Assembly: GCA_052435735.1 (NCBI GenBank)
Contig: JBQVNB010000001.1
Location: 124,001-188,000, forward strand
Origin: Aliihoeflea sp052435735
GTDB taxonomy: Bacteria > Pseudomonadota > Alphaproteobacteria > Rhizobiales > Rhizobiaceae
Length of the DNA stretch: 64,000 nucleotides
Direction of reading: 5' to 3'
The position numbers and the translations under genes are program-made. Under the pieces are notes generated by a model. It made no database searches, was not told where the DNA came from, and saw only the letters and a list, made by a program, of their open reading frames with translations. Below, piece after piece: positions 7,778 to 15,290 of this stretch (positions are counted from its first letter, which is position 1; every line of letters starts with the position of its first letter).

Positions 7778-8749
7778 ATGTTTCTTGAAAAGTTCTCTCG
7801 GTTTTTTCGTCAGTATGACATCACGGTAGCGCCGCGACACAAGGATGCCGCCTTCCTGCCGCTCAATCATGACGATCGCAACTACAGCATCCGGGATGCG
7901 CTGCAAAAGCGTGTAGACGATGAAACCGCGCTGGAAGTTCAGTCAAACGGCGATATCGTCGAATTGATGAGCGTCAAGTATCGACCCGCCGACCGGGCTC
8001 TTGTGCTTTTGTTTCACCGAGCCAGCCCGGACGCCGCCGAGCCTACCTATCGCACGAAGGCTCGATCGCAGGCCTCCGCAGGAAACGCGGCGGGCGCAAG
8101 GATCGTGACTGTGAGAACGTCGACCAAAGCGGCGAACGAGGAACAGTCCGTATCGGCTCATCTCGTCATCCGCGAACCCGCTATTCGACGTGGTACTTAT
8201 CGGGCGGTACTCGAAGAAATTCCTGGGATCAGCATGGGTGTCATTCGCCAGATTATGGGAAGGGCTCTGGCCGAATACACCTATCCGTTCAAAAAAGGGA
8301 AAACCGAAAAAGAGAGCTACTCTTTCGTCAAGGCTGAAGGTCTGAAGTCGGAGACAATGGAAAAGGCTCTGGAAGATGGTCAGATCGACTTCGTCACACT
8401 CACGCGTCCTGCGGTGGCTCCCTTCGCCGACGCCGACGGCATGTTCGAACCGACAAACGAAACGATGCGGCTGCGAGTGAAGCAGGTGGTGACAGCTGAA
8501 AATTTCAAGGCGCGGATATCTTCGCTCTTAACGAGAGCCAAAGATGCCGGATGGCATCAATTCAACGTCGATATATCGTTCTCGGACAAGCGAAAAAGGA
8601 CCGTTCGCCTCGAAAAAGAACAGGAAGCGCGTGAGATTCTTTTTGTACGATCTGATCAGGTCGACTTTCCGCTCCCCTTGGCCGCATGCGCTGTCGACAT
8701 TGTTGATCAGGTTGTAGAGAAGGCGGTAGCAATCAAAGCTGGAGGGTGA
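7778..8749 (+). CDS. DUF4747-like protein, possible defence or lysogenic-conversion factor
   Basis: A 323-residue soluble protein with a strong Shine-Dalgarno sequence (GGAGGTGGGG) before ATG 7778. The N-terminus (FFRQYDITVAPRHKDAAFLPL) and the IPGISMGVIRQIMGRAL segment followed by a FKKGKTEKESYSFVK region resemble the DUF4747 family, which has no established function. No catalytic motif is recognisable. It overlaps the next gene by 4 bases, so the two are probably translated together. It lies at the outermost left end of the prophage, between two tRNA remnants, a position where accessory cargo is common. Confidence 0.65.
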   Translation: MFLEKFSRFFRQYDITVAPRHKDAAFLPLNHDDRNYSIRDALQKRVDDETALEVQSNGDIVELMSVKYRPADRALVLLFHRASPDAAEPTYRTKARSQASAGNAAGARIVTVRTSTKAANEEQSVSAHLVIREPAIRRGTYRAVLEEIPGISMGVIRQIMGRALAEYTYPFKKGKTEKESYSFVKAEGLKSETMEKALEDGQIDFVTLTRPAVAPFADADGMFEPTNETMRLRVKQVVTAENFKARISSLLTRAKDAGWHQFNVDISFSDKRKRTVRLEKEQEAREILFVRSDQVDFPLPLAACAVDIVDQVVEKAVAIKAGG

Positions 8750-9330
8750 TCTTGTTCATCTTTTCCTACCCGCTCCGATACCTAGCCTTAAAAAATGAAG
8801 CGCGACAGCGCCTCATTTGGCGTGATGCGATTCCGGTCGTTCTTTTGGCGACTGCGCTGAGCTTGCCGTTCTGGCTTTCCCCAGCGAACTTCTTTGGACC
8901 CAGCGGATTCGTCGATCGGTTCGGAGCGTTCGCAGGCGTTCTGACAGGCTTCTACATTGCCGCACTCGTCGGCGTGGCTTCATTCTCTGGCGCGTTGCAG
9001 GGGCTCGACGAAGTCATGCAGTTCGGCCAAGTCTTCGTGCGCGAAGACGGGGAGGACCGCGCGTTGACGCGTCGCGAGTATGTAACCGCCATGTTCGGCT
9101 ACTTATCGCTGCTTGCACTGTCGCTCTCGTTCAGCGCCATCCTAATGGTGGTCTCAGCGGATGTGATACGAGCTTGGGTGCCGTTGTGGGTGGGCGACAT
9201 TTCGCTATCCATTTTTCTCGTCGCGACCAGCCACATGGTCGTCACCACGTTCCACGGTCTATACTACTTCATAGATCGGCTTTACGACGCGCCAGCCACA
9301 ATCCCGCCCAAGTCCGACGAAACCGAGTAA
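8746..9330 (+). CDS. Multi-pass membrane protein paired with the DUF4747-like gene
   Basis: A 194-residue protein starting at GTG 8746 in a GTGA overlap with the upstream stop, preceded by GGAGG. Hydrophobic segments at ~29-48, ~62-83, ~115-138 and ~150-170 suggest four membrane helices. The loop between the second and third helices is acidic and arginine-rich (FVREDGEDRALTRREY). No known family is recognised. The tight coupling suggests a two-component unit of a cytosolic protein and a membrane partner, a layout seen in abortive-infection and superinfection-exclusion systems. That role is inference from layout only. Confidence 0.65.
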   Translation: MILFIFSYPLRYLALKNEARQRLIWRDAIPVVLLATALSLPFWLSPANFFGPSGFVDRFGAFAGVLTGFYIAALVGVASFSGALQGLDEVMQFGQVFVREDGEDRALTRREYVTAMFGYLSLLALSLSFSAILMVVSADVIRAWVPLWVGDISLSIFLVATSHMVVTTFHGLYYFIDRLYDAPATIPPKSDETE

Positions 9331-9363
9331 ATAGGCAATGTCGGCGCTTCGATGTCGCTGCAA

Positions 9364-9418
9364 GCGCACCTCGTTCGGGACGAGGGGGTTGCAGGTTCAA
9401 ATCCTGCCACTCCGACCA
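9364..9418 (+). pseudogene. tRNA-Pro(CGG) 3' fragment (attachment-site remnant)
   Basis: 55 nt beginning at the 3' half of the D stem. It continues through a full anticodon arm (CCTCG, loop TTCGGGA, anticodon CGG, CGAGG), variable loop, T arm (GCAGG TTCAAAT CCTGC), acceptor ACTCCGA and an encoded CCA. The 5' acceptor strand and D loop are missing and no complementary acceptor sequence lies upstream. This is the shape left when an integrative element displaces a tRNA 3' end. No intact tRNA-Pro lies in the window. Confidence 0.8.
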
Positions 9419-9504
9419 AGACACTCAAGGGCTAGGCCCCGACATTCCTGAATTGCACCGAGCGCTGCACCGTTTCCGCACCGATTGGCCGCTCTGCCGC
9501 AGCA

Positions 9505-10365
9505 TCATGAGCACCTCGCATCGGCCGGAAGATTGGCCGGCAACGGCGAATCTGCCCTCATGATGATGACTTCGCGCACGTCCTTTCCAACACCGCCACG
9601 GACCGTGTAGGTCATCGGCACGTCGACGATCTGGAAGCGCGAGAATATCTCTCGGACCTCCGGCACGTCGTTCAGTGACAGGATGAAGCGACCCTTCAGT
9701 TCAGCCAGGCGCGCTGCCATGTCGGCAAAGTCGGCTCGAGCAAACAGCTCTTTCCCGTAGTCGCCCTCGCAACCGAAGTATGGAGGGTCGAGATAGAACA
9801 GTGCGCCCGGCCGATCGTAGCGATCAAGCACATCCCGCCAGTCCAAGTTCTCGATCACCACGCCGGCGAGACGCTCATGCACCTCCTCGAGGACGGGCCC
9901 GAGGCGGCCGACGTTGAACCGAGCCGCTCCACCCGCGTCGACGCCGAACGATCGCCCGTGGATCTTCCCACCAAAGGCAAGTCTCTGGAGATAGAGGAAC
10001 CGGGCAGCTCGCTCGAGGTCGGTGAGCGTCGACACGTCGCATCGCGACAGACGTTCGAACTCCCGCCGAGAGGTGACCTGGAACTTGAGCATGTCCATGA
10101 ACTGAGGATAGTGGCGCTGGAGGATCCGGAAGAGCGTGGCGACGTCGCCAGCTCGATCGTTGATGACCTCCCCCTTCGGCACGAGCCGGCGCCGAAAGAA
10201 GACGCCGCCCATGCCCACGAAGACCTCGACATAAAGCGAGTGCGGGATCTGCTCCATGATGGCGGCCAGACGCTGCGCGAGCAGCTTCTTGCCACCGAGA
10301 TAGCTTGCCGGCGGGCGCACGGGCTCCACCGCCTGGAAGGAAAATTCCTCCTGGGACATCATCAT
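9505..10365 (-). CDS. DNA adenine-N6 methyltransferase, D12 (Dam) class
   Basis: About 286 residues if started at the first of three consecutive ATG codons (10365; the last is at 10359). An AGGA ribosome binding site lies just upstream. SYLGGKKLLAQRLAAIM (~residue 20) is the D12-class SAM-binding region, FVGMGGVFFRR follows, and DPPYFG (~residue 185) is the catalytic motif IV. These enzymes methylate the adenine N6 position of a short DNA site. No restriction partner lies beside it, so it is a solitary phage methylase, suited to protecting phage DNA from restriction or to regulation. The recognition site cannot be read from sequence. It is divergent from the SRAP operon. Confidence 0.85.
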   Translation of the reverse strand: MMMSQEEFSFQAVEPVRPPASYLGGKKLLAQRLAAIMEQIPHSLYVEVFVGMGGVFFRRRLVPKGEVINDRAGDVATLFRILQRHYPQFMDMLKFQVTSRREFERLSRCDVSTLTDLERAARFLYLQRLAFGGKIHGRSFGVDAGGAARFNVGRLGPVLEEVHERLAGVVIENLDWRDVLDRYDRPGALFYLDPPYFGCEGDYGKELFARADFADMAARLAELKGRFILSLNDVPEVREIFSRFQIVDVPMTYTVRGGVGKDVREVIIMRADSPLPANLPADARCS

Positions 10366-10748
10366 TTCCTTAAGGATTGCCGCTGCAGCCTTCTGCCGCC
10401 CGAAAGGGTCGCGGGTGCAGCATTTATCCCATCGAGGTGCTGGGCGGATGGCGCCAACCATTGCCGCCGCTATCGGAGTTGACGCTCCGTGGCCGCCCGT
10501 GTCCGGACGGCGCAATCGCGATTCAGACGCTGCTTGAGCGCGATAGTGGGAGTCTTGACTGTATTGCGGCGATTTTCGCCAACGTGCCGGAAACGCTCGA
10601 CAAAATCCACCCCGCACCCGCACCGGGTTTCCAAATCGGTCCCTTGAAACTACTGAGAAATCCCCCGGCTGCCCCGCACCGCTTCTCACCAGAATTGAGG
10701 CAACGATAGGACAGCAATCCTTTCCGGATTGACTCTCCCGGCCAGCGA
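10366..10748. other. Intergenic region between methylase and SOS-type operon
   Basis: 383 bases without a convincing gene. It should hold the divergent promoters of the methylase and of the SRAP operon. The open frames across it have no good start signal and give proline/arginine-rich compositions typical of non-coding GC-rich DNA. No RNA gene is recognisable. Confidence 0.5.
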
Positions 10749-10763
10749 GAACATTCTAGGAAC
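10749..10763 (+). promoter_or_regulatory. Candidate LexA box
   Basis: GAAC-ATTCTAG-GAAC fits the alphaproteobacterial LexA operator, the direct repeat GTTC-N7-GTTC read on the other strand. It is 75 bp upstream of the first gene of an operon that contains an SRAP (SOS response-associated peptidase) gene, which makes chance less likely. Confidence 0.6.
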
Positions 10764-10837
10764 ATCACCAATCGAGATTGATGCCGCGCCGGCGCCCCGA
10801 CCGCGTCGCGATCGATCTCCTATTGCCCGGAGGTTTC

Positions 10838-11047
10838 ATGCCGCGCCCTGCCCCTGTCGTCGAATCCGACGATGTCGACTGGATGATCATCGAGCATGCC
10901 GGCGATATGCGCGCCGCGCTGGAAACCGCAATGATCGAGATCGAGCGACTGCGCCATGAACTCGCACTGGCGAGCTTGGCTGTGAGCTCGGGCTTTACCC
11001 GCGGTTGGCAGCCAACGATCGCGACCGATGGTCATACGCAAGGGTGA
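10838..11047 (+). CDS. Small acidic hypothetical protein, first gene of SRAP operon
   Basis: 69 residues from ATG 10838, chosen because CCCGGAGG stands 5 bases before it. An in-frame extension upstream has no such signal. Residues ~12-50 look helical and amphipathic (DMRAALETAMIEIERLRHEL), perhaps a short coiled coil. No family is recognised. It overlaps the next gene by 20 bases. The LexA box upstream suggests DNA-damage induction. Confidence 0.6.
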   Translation: MPRPAPVVESDDVDWMIIEHAGDMRAALETAMIEIERLRHELALASLAVSSGFTRGWQPTIATDGHTQG

Positions 11048-11402
11048 ACTCCGGCTGTCGCACGTCAAACGGGACTGGCCGATCTGCATTGTTGTGCCCC
11101 GAGACCTATGGGGACCGTTGATCCCGTGGATGGGTCGGCACACCGCGCGGCGCGGACAGGGCTCAATTGACGATAATGGGGAACAGCTTGTGGTGCTCTA
11201 CCTACGCGATCCGCTGATCGCCGACAGGATCATCAGATTCTGCGACGGATGGCGATTCGACCCTAAACATTTCAAGCCAGGGTCGGGTAAGCGCGTCATT
11301 TGCCGGCCGGTCGAGCAGACCCTCCACGTCGGGCCGGACGTGTCGATGTCGCGACGACGGCCATTCTGGCCGCCTCCAGTTGACGACCCTCACCGCCGGT
11401 GA
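11028..11402 (+). CDS. Hypothetical protein in SRAP operon
   Basis: 124 residues, ATG at 11028 inside the end of the previous gene. It contains a compact alpha/beta-looking core (WPICIVVPRDLWGPLIPWMG ... LVVLYLRDPLIADRIIRFCDGWRFDP) and a basic proline-rich tail. I do not recognise the family. Its placement between two co-directional genes, with a 12-base gap to the SRAP gene, makes co-transcription likely. Confidence 0.6.
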   Translation: MVIRKGELRLSHVKRDWPICIVVPRDLWGPLIPWMGRHTARRGQGSIDDNGEQLVVLYLRDPLIADRIIRFCDGWRFDPKHFKPGSGKRVICRPVEQTLHVGPDVSMSRRRPFWPPPVDDPHRR

Positions 11403-11414
11403 AAGACATTCAAT

Positions 11415-12131
11415 ATGTGTAACCTCTACAACATCACGATCGGCCCACAGGCCATTCTCGAGCTGACCCGAGCTATGACCAATAGCGTCGGCAACCTTGA
11501 GCCGCAGAACATCTACCCCGACTATCCCGCGCCGATCGTTCGCGAGGGTGCCATCGGCCGCGAGTTGGTCCGTGCCCGCTGGGGAATGCCATCGTCGAAG
11601 AAGGCGATCTTCGACGCGACGGTGAAGCGGGTCGAAAAGCTGCGTGCGAAAGGCAAGGATGTCGACGAGGACGAGTTCAAGCGGCTGCTCGCGATCGAGC
11701 CGGATGCCGGCACGACGAACGTCCGTAACCTGTCCTCGCCTCACTGGCGCCCGTGGCAGGGCGTGGAGAGCCGCTGCGTGGTCCCGGCGACCTCGTTCAG
11801 CGAGTACGGCAAGGCCCGCGGGCCTGATGGCCGCCTGCCGCTGCACTGGTTTGCGATTGACGACACCAGGCCGCTATTCGCTTTCGCCGGAATGTGGACG
11901 ACCTGGACGAGCGTGCGCAAGGCAAAGGAGGGAATGGTGACCGCGGACATCTTCGCCTTTCTGACGACTGAGCCGAATGCGGTTGTGGCGCCGATTCATC
12001 CGAAGGCGATGCCGGTTATCCTCACGACACCCGAAGCGATCGACGTCTGGCTGCGCGCGCCGTGGGACGAAGCGAAATCGCTGCAAAGACCCCTGCCCGA
12101 TCATAAACTCGTCGAGGTAGGGCAGCCATGA
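11415..12131 (+). CDS. SRAP/YedK-family abasic-site processing protein
   Basis: A 238-residue SOS response-associated peptidase family protein. The expected active-site set is visible: Cys2 directly after the initiator Met, an asparagine around residue 102 (TNVRN), Glu130 (SFSEYG) and His195 (APIHPKAMPVIL). Known members (E. coli YedK, human HMCES) use Cys2 to form a thiazolidine crosslink with abasic sites in single-stranded DNA, shielding them from breakage. The upstream LexA box fits induction by DNA damage. On a prophage it may protect replicating phage DNA. The charged stretch at residues ~62-95 is a variable insertion in this family. Confidence 0.9.
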   Translation: MCNLYNITIGPQAILELTRAMTNSVGNLEPQNIYPDYPAPIVREGAIGRELVRARWGMPSSKKAIFDATVKRVEKLRAKGKDVDEDEFKRLLAIEPDAGTTNVRNLSSPHWRPWQGVESRCVVPATSFSEYGKARGPDGRLPLHWFAIDDTRPLFAFAGMWTTWTSVRKAKEGMVTADIFAFLTTEPNAVVAPIHPKAMPVILTTPEAIDVWLRAPWDEAKSLQRPLPDHKLVEVGQP

Positions 12132-12325
12132 TCGCGCCTTTGGACCCCAGACGTATCGAGATCGCCCGACACATCATGGAAGCGCGCAAACTGGCGTTCG
12201 ATATTGACGCGCAGATTCTCGAATTTCTGCTCGAAAGCGCGCTCCACGAGGCGATCGGGCACGATGCGGCGGCGCGCAAGGCTGTCCTGGGTAAGCTGGA
12301 AGATGACCGCGCTTCTGGCATTTGA
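12128..12325 (+). CDS. Small helical hypothetical protein
   Basis: 65 residues, starting in an ATGA overlap with the SRAP stop codon, so translation is probably coupled. It is predicted largely helical (EIARHIMEARKLAFDIDAQILEFLLESALHEAI). Similar short proteins are common in rhizobial prophages, but no function is known to me. Confidence 0.65.
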   Translation: MIAPLDPRRIEIARHIMEARKLAFDIDAQILEFLLESALHEAIGHDAAARKAVLGKLEDDRASGI

Positions 12326-12449
12326 GGCCCGGACGAGAATTCAGGAACGCCGGCGCACGACATATCCGCAAATGCCAGGCGAGTTGGCGCAAAAATCCAA
12401 GACCTCCTTAGCATTAGAAACTTAGCATGTTCATTGGGAGGTATGACCG

Positions 12450-12602
12450 ATGACCGACGACACTCGACTGATCGAACTTGCTCTCATGAAGGCCAAGGCC
12501 GCGCGAAAGGCTTTCCTTGCCTTCCTCCTGGAGATGGCGCTTATCGAGGCACGCGAGATGGTCGTGCGGCGCCAACGTGGATATTCGCCCGTGAACGCAT
12601 AA
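12450..12602 (+). CDS. Small helical hypothetical protein, 50 aa
   Basis: ATG 12450 follows GGGAGG at 12435-12440 with good spacing; a second ATG at 12443 is too close. The product (MTDDTRLIELALMKAKAARK...) is one long amphipathic helix rich in Ala, Leu and Arg, ending in GYSPVNA. It is similar in style to the preceding 65-residue protein. It is the last rightward gene before the convergent lysis genes. Confidence 0.5.
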   Translation: MTDDTRLIELALMKAKAARKAFLAFLLEMALIEAREMVVRRQRGYSPVNA

Positions 12603-12634
12603 AAGGCCCCGCCATCTCCGGAGAGACGACGGGG
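12602..12634 (-). terminator. Terminator at the end of the leftward late transcript
   Basis: Read on the minus strand: GGCCCCGTC, a ~13-nt loop that can fold further (CTCTCCGGAG), then GGCGGGGCC followed by TTTT. The stem of about 9 bp lies beyond the last leftward gene (stop at 12668), so it should end the long late operon. The stem could also slow the convergent rightward transcript. Confidence 0.7.
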
Positions 12635-12667
12635 CCAGCCCTTGTGAGGCAATTCTACGCGGTCAGT

Positions 12668-13120
12668 CTATGGGTTCTTGCCCTTGATCTCGAACTTGAT
12701 TGGCGGCGAATACACCCGCACTGGCCAGCTCAGAATGCGCTGCAGCGGATTGCAGATGTAATCGAGCACGACCTGATAATACGCCGGTCCCGTTGTCGCT
12801 GCATCAGGTATCGTGATTGAGCGCCGATACGTCTCGCGCCCCGCCAGCAGTTCCATGCCGGTTGTGAAGCTCGGGATCGAATGTCGGCGCCACTGACTGT
12901 CGTATAGCCAGCGCTTTGCATCGATCGGGCAGACGCGCTCGCGGAATACCTCGAACTCGACTTCGATCGACCCGCCCTGCCGCACGAACGTCGTAATGGC
13001 GCGTGCGCTTTCGTATCGAATCGGCGGCGCGCGATCGGTGACCCAGAGCGCCATATTGAACGATCCGATGCCAGCGAGCACCAGGATCAGCCCGGCCACG
13101 ATCTTCCAGACATGGCTCAT
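12668..13120 (-). CDS. Hypothetical membrane-anchored protein in the lysis region
   Basis: 150 residues with one N-terminal membrane segment (~7-28, VAGLILVLAGIGSFNMALWV). The rest looks like a beta-rich periplasmic domain, with two cysteines (~83 and ~131) that could form a disulfide. It overlaps the preceding gene by 4 bases (ATGA). Position after the lysozyme and a small membrane protein suggests a lysis accessory role, perhaps spanin-like, but no spanin lipobox is seen. Confidence 0.6.
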   Translation of the reverse strand: MSHVWKIVAGLILVLAGIGSFNMALWVTDRAPPIRYESARAITTFVRQGGSIEVEFEVFRERVCPIDAKRWLYDSQWRRHSIPSFTTGMELLAGRETYRRSITIPDAATTGPAYYQVVLDYICNPLQRILSWPVRVYSPPIKFEIKGKNP

Positions 13121-13404
13121 TGCGACGGCCCTCCCTTAAGGAAGCCCCACGCTTTCAGGATATATTCGTAGAGGACGACGGTGCCGATGAAGATCGAAAC
13201 GACCGTCACGACCAGCCAGTAGCCGAAGCGGCCGACCGTGCGGATGTCGCGAACCATCTTGAACCAGACCTTGATGTCGTCGGCCGACTGGGCAACGACA
13301 ACCTTGAGCGCCTCCACCTCGTCCGGTCGAAGGCCGGCAAGGAACTTGCGCGTCGCCTCGGGCAGTTCCTGCAGCTTTTCAGGCGCATTCTTAGGCTCGA
13401 GCAT
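13117..13404 (-). CDS. Small membrane protein, holin candidate
   Basis: 95 residues from ATG 13404, which overlaps the lysozyme stop codon. The N-terminal two thirds are charged and helical (ATRKFLAGLRPDEVEALKVVV); one membrane segment lies at ~66-86 (LVVTVVSIFIGTVVLYEYIL). One-TM proteins after an endolysin may be holins of class III or antiholins. It is not a clear match to a named holin family. Confidence 0.55.
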   Translation of the reverse strand: MLEPKNAPEKLQELPEATRKFLAGLRPDEVEALKVVVAQSADDIKVWFKMVRDIRTVGRFGYWLVVTVVSIFIGTVVLYEYILKAWGFLKGGPSQ

Positions 13405-14369
13405 CAGCCGGGCTCCGCATTCTTTGGTGCACGGTAGGCACCGATCGCGCCCGCAGCCGCGCCGATGAAGGCGGTGACCGCAGCGATGAACTCCGGCGTG
13501 GTGAACGCCGCCGGCAGCACGTCGGCCGCGACGACGGCGGTCCAAAGCGCGCCGGCGATGGCTGCCCACTTGCCAGCGCCGACAGCCTTGGCCGATTGCT
13601 CGACTGGAGATGGCTGCGGCGTGTGTTCACAGCCAGGCTCGAGCGCCGGACCGCCATTGTGGCCAACAGGTGCGGGCATGGTGTCATCCTCTTCTTCGAT
13701 GATGGGAACTGCGGGACCGGTTGGCTCACCTCCTTCTGGCGACAGGGTGGGCCCGGCCGGCACGGCGTCGGGCTGCGGCGCCTCGTCGAGCACGACTGCC
13801 TGCGGCAAAGCGAAGGCCTGCGCGAGCTCGGCCGAGACGTCGATGCGCTTGCCCGAGGACCAGTCGGGCGCCATGTTCGCGCGCAGCCGCGTGAATTCGA
13901 TCATCGTGCCGTCGTTCGACCAGATGCCGTCGAAGAACAGGTCCCGCTCCTTGGCGCGCCGGCCGGCGATCTCTTTTGGCGTGATCCAGTTCATGAAGGC
14001 CTTGCGCGCCTTCTCGTCCTCGCCGCGCAGCCAGTAACGGACCCAAGCCGCCCGGCCGATCGCGCCGGTGTTCCAGTGAAACGAGACCGCCGCGGCGAAC
14101 TGCGCCTTCGTCAGTGGCCGGACCTTGAATGCTTCGCGCACCTGGCCGGCGTAATTCGACAGCGCCCAGGCGTAGATGTTCATGCAGTGCTGCACGGTCT
14201 GCGGCTTGCCGATGTAGCGCTCGACGCGGTGACCAGTCGCGTTCGTCATGCCGACGCACCAGGTCTTGACGCCGACGCTGTCGAGATAGGTCTGGCGCAC
14301 GAGCGCCTCGTGCGACGCTACCTCGTGGGCAACATCGGCATCGACGGCCATGAGCAGAGATGTCGACAT
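13404..14369 (-). CDS. Phage lysozyme with C-terminal membrane segments
   Basis: 321 residues. Residues ~1-150 form a GH24-type muramidase domain: SHEALVRQTYLDSVGVKTWCVGMT gives the catalytic Glu (~20), Asp and Thr triad, and SFHWNTGA is the conserved later helix. A proline/glutamate-rich linker contains MPAPVGHNGGPAL, a motif often seen in rhizobial phage proteins. The last ~60 residues hold two hydrophobic segments, AIAGALWTAVVAADVLPAAF and FIAAVTAFIGAAAGAIGAY. The enzyme cuts peptidoglycan. The terminal hairpin could anchor it in the membrane or supply a pinholin-like activity. Upstream in the leader, GGAAAGGAC precedes the ATG and a small CCCGG/CCGGG hairpin. Confidence 0.85.
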   Translation of the reverse strand: MSTSLLMAVDADVAHEVASHEALVRQTYLDSVGVKTWCVGMTNATGHRVERYIGKPQTVQHCMNIYAWALSNYAGQVREAFKVRPLTKAQFAAAVSFHWNTGAIGRAAWVRYWLRGEDEKARKAFMNWITPKEIAGRRAKERDLFFDGIWSNDGTMIEFTRLRANMAPDWSSGKRIDVSAELAQAFALPQAVVLDEAPQPDAVPAGPTLSPEGGEPTGPAVPIIEEEDDTMPAPVGHNGGPALEPGCEHTPQPSPVEQSAKAVGAGKWAAIAGALWTAVVAADVLPAAFTTPEFIAAVTAFIGAAAGAIGAYRAPKNAEPG

Positions 14370-14570
14370 GACGTGTGTCCTTTCCCCCGGTGTGGCCGGG
14401 TGATTGAAGGTTTCGAAATTTTGGCTAGGCTAAGCGGTGGTGACGTCGTTCAATCGTCACGTTTCAGATCGACGGCGCCTCCCTCAACGAGAGGTGCTGA
14501 CTTCTCACTTGATGAGCTGCGGCTTTTCCATCAGAAGCTGTACATCTTGTCAGCAAACCTCGGAAACCCG

Positions 14571-15263
14571 GTGCGCATATTCATCGTTGGAAGCTGCGTC
14601 AGCAGAGACGCCTTCAACTTCACCTCTCGTGCGACGCTTACGGACTACGTCGCGCGCACATCGCTGGCGAGCGCTTTTGGCGAGCCGTTTCCATGGCTTA
14701 CAAATGAGCGTATCGAATCCGCACTCGAAAGCAAATTTCAGCGCCGCCTTGTGCAGATTGACGCATCAAAAAAGCTTCGCCAGCTTCTAGAAACCGCGCA
14801 ATACGACCTGGTGCTTCTCGATTTGATTGATGAGCGGTTCTCGCTAGTAAAAATTGGCGCGGCAAGATGCACATACTCATCGGAGGCTCGCAAGACGGGG
14901 GTCGCTAATGCTCCAGGTGCCAAGTTTATCAGACCGTCGGACGAACTTAGGCACCAGTGGTGGAAAGACGGGCTGAACGACCTTTTGGCGATTGCCGCGA
15001 AGCGGGGGACCAGGGTCGTACTCAACCAAGTTTGGTGGGCTGCATCAGACGACAGTGGTGCCGAGTTCGACCGCGTCCTAGTTTCAGAAGGCAACGCACA
15101 TTTGGCACGCTTGTATCGAGAAATCCCCGAATCTGTCGAGCGAGTTAGTTATGATGCTCAATCGTTTGTCGGCAGCACTACTCACCGATGGGGGCGCTCG
15201 CCATTCCATTACACAGAAACCGTCTCGCACACGCTTCTCAGCGCTCTTCAGCTTGACTCCTGA
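14571..15263 (+). CDS. DUF6270-like protein of the glycan cluster
   Basis: About 230 residues from GTG 14571; a TTG at 14547 is an alternative and neither has a strong ribosome binding site. The start RIFIVGSCVSRDAF, the segment DLVLLDLIDERF and the C-terminal RWGRSPFHYTET are typical of DUF6270 proteins found in surface polysaccharide clusters. The GSCVSRD start resembles the nucleophile block of SGNH-like hydrolases, so a glycan esterase or acyl-transfer role is possible. It opens a run of rightward genes with lower GC than the flanking phage genes. Confidence 0.7.
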   Translation: MRIFIVGSCVSRDAFNFTSRATLTDYVARTSLASAFGEPFPWLTNERIESALESKFQRRLVQIDASKKLRQLLETAQYDLVLLDLIDERFSLVKIGAARCTYSSEARKTGVANAPGAKFIRPSDELRHQWWKDGLNDLLAIAAKRGTRVVLNQVWWAASDDSGAEFDRVLVSEGNAHLARLYREIPESVERVSYDAQSFVGSTTHRWGRSPFHYTETVSHTLLSALQLDS

Positions 15264-15290
15264 CATTAGCAGATCGCGTACCAGGTCAGT

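Noticed and set aside
7305..7829. Open frame of 174 codons across attL
   Set aside because: It translates the tRNA remnant (ARVTGLEPATSGVTG is the usual false peptide from tRNA-Asp complement) and has no gene-like features.
10377..10709. 110-codon rightward frame between the methylase and the SOS-type operon
   Set aside because: No ribosome binding site, low-complexity proline content, and it would overlap the divergent promoter region.
13596..15263. 555-codon frame that starts inside the lysozyme antisense
   Set aside because: Only the part from about 14571 looks like a real protein (DUF6270-like); the upstream part is the complement of the lysozyme gene and an intergenic stretch.
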